From Liolophura sinensis (taxonomy: Eukaryota > Mollusca > Polyplacophora > Chitonida > Chitonidae): a stretch of DNA of 64,000 nt. Shown here in pieces: positions 47,401-59,400 of the stretch. The stretch spans positions 3,970,501 to 4,034,500 of the forward strand of contig NC_088295.1 of NCBI RefSeq assembly GCF_032854445.1, in the 5' to 3' direction. Within the stretch, counting starts at the first letter, position 1, and every line of letters begins with the position of its first letter. The notes below the pieces were generated by a model. That model was not told the origin of the DNA. It saw nothing but the letters and a program-made list of their open reading frames with translations, and ran no database searches. A program made the position numbers and the translations under genes.

Positions 47401-50400
47401 CAGACACGATGGTGTACCTGACTGGTCTGTCATCACCAGTAACTGATGAAAGGCTACTCTTATCTAGCCAGGTAGACACAGACATGATGATGGTGTACCT
47501 TTCTGGTCTGTCATCACCAGTAACTGATGACAGGCTACTCTTATCTAGCCAGGTAGACAAAGACATGATGATGTACCTGTCTGGTGTTTCGCTTGCTGTT
47601 TGCTCCAGTTCTGGTAAGATGAACTCCAGCACTTGAGAGACAACGGTCTTCTGTATGTTTAACAGTTTGATGGAATGCTGGAGTTTGATGTACTTGAGTA
47701 GGTCCCTCTCTTTCCTGTAGTCAAAGCTTTCATCTGCTGAACCTGGAACAGACAGTACAGGACGAGAAGACAAACTTCACTTGCTCTAACCCAGATCACA
47801 GACTATTTGCTAGTGTTTGCAGAGTTTTAGTTAATATGATGTGAAAATATTTGTAAAGCCATCCTTAACAACAAGTTGGCTTCTCGTAGCCTGACCTTAT
47901 CTAATTCACTGGCAGTAAAACCAATTCGAACACATGATTATACATGTATGTTTACAGCCAACTTAACCCTTTGCATGCCACTTGAAATTTTATGAGCCAA
48001 AATCAAGAGATAGGATTGTTGTAAGGAAGTAGCAGTATCACTGGGGAGTGATCAGTTCATTCCTGAAGATACCTGTTTAGCTTTAAGTCTTTGTTCTTCT
48101 TCACCAGGCACTGGGCACATATGGACAAGCCCCACACCAGTGTGTTACAATTACCATATTCCCCACATAAAACACTCAATGGAAACACACAAATAAACAA
48201 ACATAAATAAGTTGAGCTGACCAAATGCAACTCTGGCCATTAGACAAAGTATCACCCTGATTCACACATTAGTTAGACGGGTCACATAAAGGTTTGCTCA
48301 CCTGCATCCCCTAACAGAGTTGACCACACCTGACAGATGTCTGCTCACAGATATCTGGGTCATTGTTGGCCATACCTCAACATCAACAACACCAATTTAC
48401 TCACCTGTATCTCCTTACAGTAAGGCGTCACATTGGTATCCCAGGCTGACAGGTAAATCTACAGTCTGCTCACAGATATCTGGGTCATTGTTGGCCATAC
48501 CTCAACATCCACAACACCAATTTGCTCACCTGTATCTCCTGACAGCAGGGCGTCACACCGGTATCCCAGGCTGACAGGTAAATCTACAGTCTGCTCACAG
48601 ATATCTGGGTCATTATTCATCACACCTTAACATCAACAACACCAGGTTGCTCACCTGTATCTAATGACAACAAGGCGTCACACCGGTATCCCAGGCTGAC
48701 AGGTAAATCTACAGTCTGCTCACAGGTATCTGGGTCATTATTCATCACACCTTAACATCAACAACACCAGGTTGCTCACCTGTATCTCCTTACAGTAAGG
48801 CGTCACATTGGTATCCCAGGCTGACAGGTAAATCTACAGTCTGCTCACAGATATCTGGGTCATTGTTGGCCATACCTCAACATCAACAACACCAATTTGC
48901 TCACCTGTATCTCCTGACAGCAGGGCGTCACACCGGTATCCCAGGCTGACAGGTAAATCTACAGTCTGCTCACAGATATCTGGGTCATTATTCATCACAC
49001 CTTAACATCAACAACACCAGGTTGCTCACCTGTATCTCCTTACAGTAAGGCGTCACATTGGTATCCCAGGCTGACAGGTAAATCTACAGTCTGCTCACAG
49101 ATATCTGGGTCATTGTTGGCCATACCTCAACATCAACAACACCAATTTGCTCACCTGTATCTCCTGACAGCAGGGCGTCACACCGGTATCCCAGGCTGAC
49201 AGGTAAATCTACAGTCTGCTCACAGATATCTGGGTCATTATTCATCACACCTTAACATCAACAACACCAGGTTGCTCACCTGTATCTAATGACAACAAGG
49301 CGTCACACCAGTATCCCAGGCTGACAGGTAAATCTACAGTCTGCTCACAGGTATCTGGGTCATTATTCATCACACCTTAACATCAACAACACCAGGTTGC
49401 TCACCTGTATCTCCTTACAGTAAGGCGTCACATTGGTATCCCAGGCTGACAGGTAAATCTACAGTCTGCTCACAGATATCTGGGTCATTGTTGGCCATAC
49501 CTCAACATCAACAACACCAATTTGCTCACCTGTATCTCCTGACAGCAGGGCGTCACACCGGTATCCCAGGCTGACAGGTAAATCTACAGTCTGCTCACAG
49601 ATATCTGGGTCATTATTCATCACACCTTAACATCAACAACACCAGGTTGCTCACCTGTATCTAATGACAACAAGGCGTCACACCAGTATCCCAGGCTGAC
49701 AGGTAAATCTACAGTCTGCTCACAGGTATCTGGGTCATTATTCATCACACCTTAACATCAACAACACCAGGTTGCTCACCTGTATCTCCTGACAGCAGGG
49801 CGTCACACCGGTATCCCAGGCTGACAGGTAAATCTACAGTCTGCTCACAGATATCTGGGTCATTATTCACCACACCTTAACATCAACAACACCAGGTTGC
49901 TCACCTGTATCTAATGACAACAAGGCGTCACACCGGTATCCCAGGCTGACAGGTAAATCTACAGTCTGCTCACAGATATTTGGGTCATCATTCATCACAT
50001 CTTAGCATCAACAACACCAGGTTGCTCACCTGTATCTCCTGACAACAAGGTGTCACACCGGTATCCCAGGCTGACAGGTAAATCTACAGTCTGCTCACAG
50101 ATACCTGGGTCATTATTCATCACACCTTACCATCAACAACACCAATTTGCTCACCTGTATCTCCTGACAACAAGGCGTCACACTGGTATCCCAGGCTGAC
50201 AGGTAAATCTACAGTCTGCTCAGATATCTGGGTCATCATTCATCACATCTTAGCATCAACAACACCAGGTTGCTCACCTGTATCTCCTGACAACAAGGTG
50301 TCACACCGGTATCCCAGGCTGACAGGTAAATCTACAGTCTGCTCACAGATATCTGGATCATTATTCATCACACCTTAACATCAACAACACCAGGTTGCTC

Positions 50401-53400
50401 ACCTGTATCTAATGACAACAAGGCATCACACCAGTATCCCAGGCTGACAGGTAAATCTACAGTCTGCTCACAGATATCTGGGTCATTATTCACCAAACCT
50501 TAACATCAACAACACCAGGTTGCTCACCTGTATCTCCTGACAACAAGGCGTCATATCGGTATCCCAGGCTGACAGGTAAATCTACAGTCTGCTCACAGGT
50601 ATCTGGGTCATTATTCATCACACCTTAACATCAACAACACCAGGTTGCTCACCTGTATCTCCTGACAACAAGGCGTCACACCGGTATCCCAGGCTGACAG
50701 GTAAATCTACAGTCTGCTCACAGATATCTGGGTCATTATTCACCACACTTTAACATCAACAACACCAGGTTGCTCACCTGTATCTCCTGACAACAAGGCA
50801 TCACACCGGTATCCCAGGCTGACAGGTAAATCTACAGTCTGCTCACAGATATCTGGGTCATTATTCATCACACCTTAACATCAACAACACCAGTTTGCTC
50901 ACCTGTATCTCCTGACAACAAGGCATCACACAAGTATCCCAGGCTGACAGGTAAATCTACAGTCTGCTCACAGATATCTGGGTCATTATTCATCACACCT
51001 TAACATCAACAACACCAGGTTGCTCACCTGTATCTAATGACAACAAGGCGTCACACCAGTATCCCAGGCTGACAGGTAAATCTACAGTCTGCTCACAGAT
51101 ATCTGGGTCATTATTCATTTCACCTTAACATCAACAACACCAGGTTGCTCACCTCTATCTAATGACAACAAGGCGTCACACTGGTATCCCAGGCTGACAG
51201 GTAAATCTACAGTCTGCTCACAGATATCTGGGTCATTATTCATCACACCTTAACATCAACAACACCAGGTTGCTCACCTGTATCTCCTGACAACAAGGCG
51301 TCACACTGGTATCCCAGGCTGACAGGTAAATCTACAGTCTGCTCACAGATATCTGGTTCATTATTCATCACACCTTAACATCAACAACACCAATTTGCTC
51401 ACCTGTATCTCCTGACAACAAGGCGTCATATCGGTATCCCAGGCTGACAGGTAAATCTACAGTCTGCTCACAGATATCTGGGTCATTATTCATCACACCT
51501 TAACATCAACAACACCAGGTTGCTCACCTGTATCTAATGACAACAAGGCGTCACACTGGTATCCCAGGCTGACAGGTAAATCTACAGTCTGCTCACAGGT
51601 ATCTGGGTCATTATTCATCACACCTTAACATCAACAACACCGGGTTGCTCACCTGTATCTCCTGACAACAAGGCGTCATATCGGTATCCCAGGCTGACAG
51701 GTAAATCTACAGTCTGCTCACAGATATCTGGGTCATTATTCATCACACCTTAACATCAACAACACCAGGTTGCTCACCTGTATCTAATGACAACAAGGCG
51801 TCACACTGGTATCCCAGGCTGACAGGTAAATCTACAGTCTGCTCACAGGTATCTGGGTCATTATTCATCACACCTTAACATCAACAACACCAGGTTGCTC
51901 ACCTGTATCTCCTGACAACAAGGCGTCATATCGGTATCCCAGGCTGACAGGTAAATCTACAGTCTGCTCACAGATATCTGGGTCATTATTCACCACACCT
52001 TAACATCAACAACACCAGTTTGCTCACCTGTATCTAATGACAACAAGGCATCACACCGGTATCCCAGGCTGACAGGTAAATCTACAGTCTGCTCACAGAT
52101 ATCTGGGTCATTGTTGGCCACACCTAAACATCAATAACAGCAGTCAAATGAACTATACCTCTTAAAATTAAAACAATACTTCTAATCATGTGTACCAAGA
52201 ACTTCAACACCAAGGGAAGCTGCTTCTTATTACAGGCTGACTGAAATACTGTAGCTTCTTTTCCATTAGGCACATGTGTGTTATGAGAAAACAAGGTAAG
52301 GAAATCCATCGTCTGACACACATGTAATGATTTCAGGTGTGTGTTTTCATTCAGCCCTCAAGCGACTGTTTCCAGTGGTGCCTCAGTATGCACAAGCACA
52401 GCAAGGCATATGTGGGATAAACAAGATACATGTGGGATAAACAAGGCATATGTGGGATAAACAAAAGCCCATGGACAGTTATGCCCATGATACAACAACC
52501 AACCTTGGCGACAACCCAAGAGTCAGCTCTGTTCTAATTTTTTTTTTACATGCTTTTTAAAAATTTTTAACTTGATGCATGTATGCTCTAGCCTATGTTA
52601 TGTCTCAAGTTTTACAAAGACTCCTATAATATACAGGAAACTAGCTGAATTGTTTGTGACAGCTAATGAGTTAAACTAGCCCCACAGATGTGTTTGTTTC
52701 CTTCAGCACCTAAATCTCAGTCATGCCCACTGGGAACAGCTATCCAGCTTATGGGAAGATGTCCGTCACCCACCTTGAGCCAGCAGCGTTACCTCTGCCC
52801 CAGCCTCCCTGTTGGTCATTAGGATCATCTCCAGCACCATTTTCTTTCTCAGTATATCTCTGTGCGACAGAGCAGCTATAAACAGATAGACAATTAAACT
52901 TATATATAACAACATTTGTAACAAATATAACAATATAAATAGTACAAAAACTCAACCAAAAAAAAAATTGTTACCCCAGTTATGTTTACCTAACTCATGT
53001 ATTAGACTCTGCTATATTTGCAACAAAGATGTGTTAACCTGAGCTGTGTTTACCATATATGCTTTTCTTTATCTCTCTCCTCTTTTTCTTTCATGTAATT
53101 CCCAGCCATGTTGGCCTGACATATAGTTATGTCCCAGCTAAGCTGACCGGACGTATGGTCAGTTACTAATTACTTGCATGTTTGCGTGATCTGTGGTCAT
53201 CTCCCAGCTTTGTATGGCTCACACATTGTCATGTGCCATCTACAACTGTATGCTTCAAGTACGTGGTTACCTGATAGCTGGTTAAGTTCCAGCTGGTCCA
53301 GTTGTTTTAGAAGACTCCGATGAAGATACAATTGCCTATTCACAGCTTCCCCAAGCTGCACTTTTTCTTCAATTTCTACCTAGAGAAGTTGAACACGTGA

Positions 53401-56400
53401 ATTGATTATTATACTGGTATTTCAGGCACATGAATGTCATTGTTTTGGAGAGTTAAACCAAGGCAATGTAATTACTGTCTTCCACCTGAAGTTCTAGCAT
53501 TTTTCAAGTGACATGTTTTTCTTTCTGATTCTAATTGATTCATCCGCTGAAACCCCACTCACCACTGGGGCCTCATTGTAGTTTAAAGCCATTTTTATAC
53601 CCCAAGAACAATGCTAAGAGCCTATTTTGTATATTAAGACACATCTTAAATTTCATATTAAGTAATAAAAAATGACTGTTTCATGTGTCCTTTTAACTAG
53701 CATTTTAATTACATCTCTTGCACGTAGTTCAAAACGGTCCTTGCGGAACACGACCACCTAGTTAACAGGCTGGGTATTTAAAATATCCTGGGCTACAGTG
53801 AATCCTCACAAATAATGTTCAATCACGTGACATTTTTTCAGGCTAAACAGTGATTTCAACTAAATGTTTGATCTTACCAGCTGGTTAAACTTGTCCAGAA
53901 AACTGTCCCTGTGGCTTGCTGTGTCCACTCTGACAGTCAATTTTTGGGTGAACAGCTTCCTTCTCAAGTGATGATTATGAGAAAACATTCTCCGGAATTT
54001 GATTGGTATCACAAGCTTAGAGCTGTGTATTAAAGGAGAAAAAATTATAAAAATGATGTCAAAATCAAATGAAAGAGCATCAAACCTTATTTGCAAATAT
54101 GATCTTTAATATTTTTTGCATTTTTTTTATTATTTAAAGGTTATTTAAAAATATTTTAGTATGTTGGGTATCTAGGGCCAACTTTTGGTATTTATCGTTG
54201 TTGCATAATAATGTTCTAAATAAGGATGCAATGCTTGTCCAATAAATTTATTTGAATGTAAATTTGTTGCTTATATCAAAACATATGCATTTAATCTAAA
54301 TTATGATAATATTTATTTATATCCAAATTGAGGTTTAATATATTTGTTAGCTGAAAAGAATAAATTCTAGTGCAAAAATATTTATGAAACCTGTGTTACA
54401 TCCTCATTTATGACATTATCAAACAAAGACTATAAATACCAAAAGGTGGCCACAAATACCACCATACAAAAATTATTTTCAAGTGTCTTTTCCTCCTTAA
54501 GGAAAAATCGGAAAAATATTGAAGACCACATTTAGGAATAACTTTTGGCAATCTATCATCTGAACTTTACGTCATTTTTATGTTTTCTCCACCTTTAAAT
54601 AAAACATTTGTACACAGTGAAACAGTTAGTGTTCAGCCATTCTAAGCATTTACATGCACTGATACATTTCTCACAGCTTACGTCATATTTTTGAGCAGAA
54701 GGCTATTCGGGAAAAGTAGCCAGGGAATCAAATAAATTCAAGCAGGAGCATTTGTTAAAACAGGAGCATTTGTTAAAATAGGAGAATCTGTCAAAGCAGA
54801 TGGCTACCTGCTCCATTCTCTACAGCAGTCGGACACTGTACATGTAGGCAACTTTAACCACCTTCATTATCTACAGTAGTCGGAGGGTGTACATGTAGGT
54901 AGCTGGTAACTGCCTTCTAATGAATGCAGTGTATGTGTATTATTGTTAGTTTGCAAGTACGTGATCCATGAGGAAGTCCCATGATCATGAAAGACATCAA
55001 ATATAATAGCAACTTTTATTATTTAGTCTGTTAGGTTGTGTTTTAGAATGTGTCATTAAAAATGTAATGTCTGTTGAGTTAATGACTATCTATACGCACA
55101 AACACCATTGCTTTAGTCCTGCAACCTAGACAAACTAAACATTTCCTGTATTGTCTGCAATAATGCACCATTTGAAGTATGTATCTATGTTTGCTTGGCG
55201 TTCTACATGTACTTAACAATCTGTCAGTCACATGACAATGAGGAATCATTTTAGGAGTGTGTACATATACTGTGTCTTGTGGCAGGGTAAGTCCATGCCT
55301 CAAACGTGCTACTGCCACTGAAATATCATGCCACCCAGCATAGGGTTAGCCAGCTACCTGTCCACCCATCCAAGTGGACAGGTGAAATAGAAAACCGGTG
55401 CTATCTGGACACCCTGTTTTCAGCCCTTTTAACACCGGAGAGATAAAAGAAAATGAAATCTGGACAGCCGGCTATAACAAAATGGCCTGAAAAAGGGATA
55501 TTTGGACACCCTGTTTCACATTTGTAGCTAACACTCTGCCACCCAGTCACATAATACTGACAATCCGTAGTGATAAAATCCATTTTATCTGAGGAAGGAA
55601 AACAAGATAACAGTATAATTATAAGAACTTACCCATCTCTCAGAAGGTCAAATCTTTGAGTAGACTTTGTTTCTCCACATGGTTCACAGGGTCCCTGGGA
55701 GGTTACCAAAGATGTGGTAATAGTATCACTAGAATGCAGTTCTGCTTTGTTCTTAGTGCCCCTGGACTGAAGTTCTGCCCTGTTTTCAGTATCACAGGAG
55801 TCCAGGTCTGCTCTGGAACATGTGTGAGCACCAACAGTATCCTGCTCCTCAGTCTGATTCTCCCTCTGCACTGGGTTATCTCCCCTTTTTTCAGTCTCCT
55901 CCTGGCGAAGATGAGGTGGTGTCATGACTGCAGCACCCCGGACACGTCCACCACTTAGGGTCTGGTGTCGGGCTATAGTTACACCCACGTGTCCTCTCGC
56001 AGTTGCTCGCTGATCCATGGACCCTTTCTTGAGCACAGTTCCACAGGCATGCCCACTGAATGGCCTTCTCTGTGCAGATCCTCTCCTTACAGGAACTCTA
56101 TCAGGCTCTGTTTTGAATGGGGCTTTACTGTGAACTGCTGTGATAGTTGAGCACTTCTTGGATTGATTATCACACACATTTTTCTTCACTAACTGATTTA
56201 GTTTTGATTGTGAAATTACTCCTACTTGGCTCAACTTTGTGGATACATTCCTACGGTCTGACTTTGACAGAGACTGATTAATCCTGTCTTTAATATGACC
56301 CCTCCTACTGGCAGGTGTATTGTTGACGGTACACTCAGAACCACGCTGACTGTCACCTCCAGCTATATTGCCTCTCAGCTCCTGTAAAGCATTTTCATTT

Positions 56401-59400
56401 GTTTCCTCTGTTGAGACCTTAAAGAATACATGAGAAGGAACTATAAAACAAAGATTATTTTTCTATGCTAAATGAACAAAATTATGCCCCAGAATTTTTG
56501 TTAAAAAAATTTCACTTTGGGGGTATTTTTATTCCTGTTAATTATCCCTCTATATTATGCATATTTTCCATCAATGGTCGGATTTTTTCAGAAATTATGT
56601 AACTGTTGATCTTGCTCGTAACTTGGTGAAAACCCTGAAGTGCCCCGAGCCCGGTGAACTGTGTCGCTACAGTGCGCGGGAAAGGGGACATGTACGCAGA
56701 TACTGCATGGCTTCTTGACTGCCGAGGCCTTAAGAAAACTGTACTTTGATGAAACTTTTACCCCCCCACCCCCCCAGGTCAAAGTTGAAAAATTTGTTGG
56801 TACTGTTATATGTTATTACACATGATAATCTGCACATTAAGAAATAAAACCATAGCGTTTCATGTATCATTTTAAGTGAAAGAAAAAGAAAAAAGGGGAA
56901 AAGGAAATATTCTGTACGTCATAAAAAAAACCACCTCACATGAACTACCTAACTACTAACCAGTACCACTAGTGACTACAGGGTCCATATTTGCAAAACG
57001 TTGTAAATAATATTCACGTAAATCGTGACACCAATAATCAGAATCCAGAAGTCATTTGCCAAAAAGGCTATGAGAAAAGTGATTTGTGAGGTTTGTAGAA
57101 AGTGACCTCGAGGTGTATGTCTTCTAACCTTGGAGTGTTTGTTCCGTGTTTTCTAACCTTGGGGTGTTTGTTCCGTGTCTTCTAGCCTTGGAGCGTTTGT
57201 TCTGTGTCTTCTAGCCTTGGAGCGTTTGTTCCGTGTATTCTAACCTTGGAGTGTTTGTTCCGTGTTTTCTAAACTTTCAGTGTTTGTTTCGTGTTTTCTA
57301 ACCTTTGAGTGTTTCTTCCGTGTCTTCTAACCTTGGAGTGTTTGTTCCGTGTCTTCTAATCTTGGAGTGTTTCTTCCGTGTTTTCTAACCTTGGAGTGTT
57401 TGTTCTGTGTCTTCTAACCTTGGAGTGTTTGTTCCGTGTTTTCTAACCTTGGAGTGTTTCTTCCATGTTTTCTAACCTTGGAGTGTTTGTTCCATGTCTT
57501 CTACCCATGGAGTGTTTGTTCCGTGTCTTCTAACCTTGGAGTGTTTGTTCCGTGTTTTCTAGCCTTGGAGTGTTTGTCCCGTGTCTTCTAACCTTGGAGT
57601 GTTTCTTTCGTGTCTTCTAACCTTGGAATGTTTGTTCCGTGTCTTCTAACCTTGGAGTGTTTGTTCCGTGTTTTCTAACCTTGGAGTGTTTGTTCCGTGT
57701 CTTCTAACCTTGGAGTGTTTGTTCCGTGTCTTCTAACCTTGCAGTGTTTGTTCCGTGTTTTCTAGCCTTTGAGAGTTTGTTCCGTGTCTTCTAACCTTGG
57801 AGTGTTTCTTCCGTGTCTTCTAACCTTGGAGTGTTTCTTCCGTGTCTTCTAACCTTGGAGTGTTTCTTTCGTGTTTTCTAACCTTGGAGTGTTTGTTCCA
57901 TGTCTTCTAACCTTGGAGTGTTTGTTCCGTGTCTTCTAACCTTGGAGTGTTTCTTCTGTGTCTCCTAACCTTGGAGTGTTTGTTCCATGTCTTCTAACCT
58001 TGGAGTGTTTCTTCCATGTTTTCTAACCTTGGAATGTTTGTTCCATGTTTTCTAACCTTGGAGTGTTTGTTCCATGTCTTCTAACCTTGGACTGTTTGTT
58101 CCTTGTCTTCTAACCTTGGAGTGTTTCTTCTGTGTCTTCTAACCTTGGAGTGTTTGTTCCGTGTCTTCTAACCTTGGAGTGTTTGTTCCGTGTCTTCTAA
58201 CCTTGGAGTGTTTGTTCCATGTTTTCTAACCTTGGAGTGTTTGTTCCGTGTTTTCTAACCTTGGAGTGTTTGTTCCATGTTTTCTAACCTTGGAATGTCT
58301 GTTCCATGTTTTCTAACCTTGGAGTGTTTGTTCCATGTCTTCTACCCATGGAGTGTTTGTTCCGTGTCTTCTAACCTTGGAGTGTTTGTTCCGTGTTTTC
58401 TAGCCTTGGAGTGTTTGTCCCGTGTCTTCTAACCTTGGAGTGTTTCTTTCGTGTCTTCTAACCTTGGAATGTTTGTTCCGTGTCTTCTAACCTTGGAGTG
58501 TTTGTTCCGTGTTTTCTAGCCTTGGAGTGTTTGTCCCGTGTCTTCTAACCTTGGAGTGTTTCTTTCGTGTCTTCTAACCTTGGAATGTTTGTTCCGTGTC
58601 TTCTAACCTTGGAGTGTTTGTTCCGTGTTTTCTAACCTTGGAGTGTTTGTTCCATGTCTTCTAACCTTGGAGTGTTTCTTCCGTGTCTTCTAACCTTGGA
58701 GTGTTTCTTCTGTGTCTCCTAACCTTGGAGTGTTTGTTCCATGTCTTCTAACCTTGGAGTGTTTCTTCCATGTTTTCTAACCTTGGAATGTTTGTTCCAT
58801 GTTTTCTAACCTTGGAGTGTTTGTTCCATGTCTTCTAACCTTGGAGTGTTTGTTCCATGTCTTCTAACCTTGGAGTGTTTGTTCCGTGTCTTCTAACCTT
58901 GGAGTGTTTGTTCCGTGTCTTCTAACCTTGGAGTGTTTGTTCCATGTTTTCTAACCTTGGAGTGTTTGTTCCGTGTTTTCTAACCTTGGAGTGTTTGTTC
59001 CATGTTTTCTAACCTTGGAATGTCTGTTCCATGTTTTCTAACCTTGGAGTGTTTGTTCCATGTCTTCTACCCATGGAGTGTTTGTTCCATGTCTTCTAAC
59101 CTTGGAGTGTTTGTTCCGTGTTTTCTAGCCTTGGAGTGTTTGTCCCGTGTCTTCTAACCTTGGAGTGTTTCTTTCGTGTCTTCTAACCTTGGAATGTTTG
59201 TTCCATGTCTTCTAACCTTGGAGTGTTTGTTCCGTGTTTTCTAACCTTGGAGTGTTTGTTCCATGTTTTCTAACCTTGGAGTGTTTGTTCCGTGTTTTCT
59301 AACCTTGGAGTGTTTGTTCCATGTTTTCTAACCTTGGAATGTCTGTTCCATGTCTTCTCAGCTTTGGCCAGGACATTATCGATCAGCTTCAACTCCTTCT

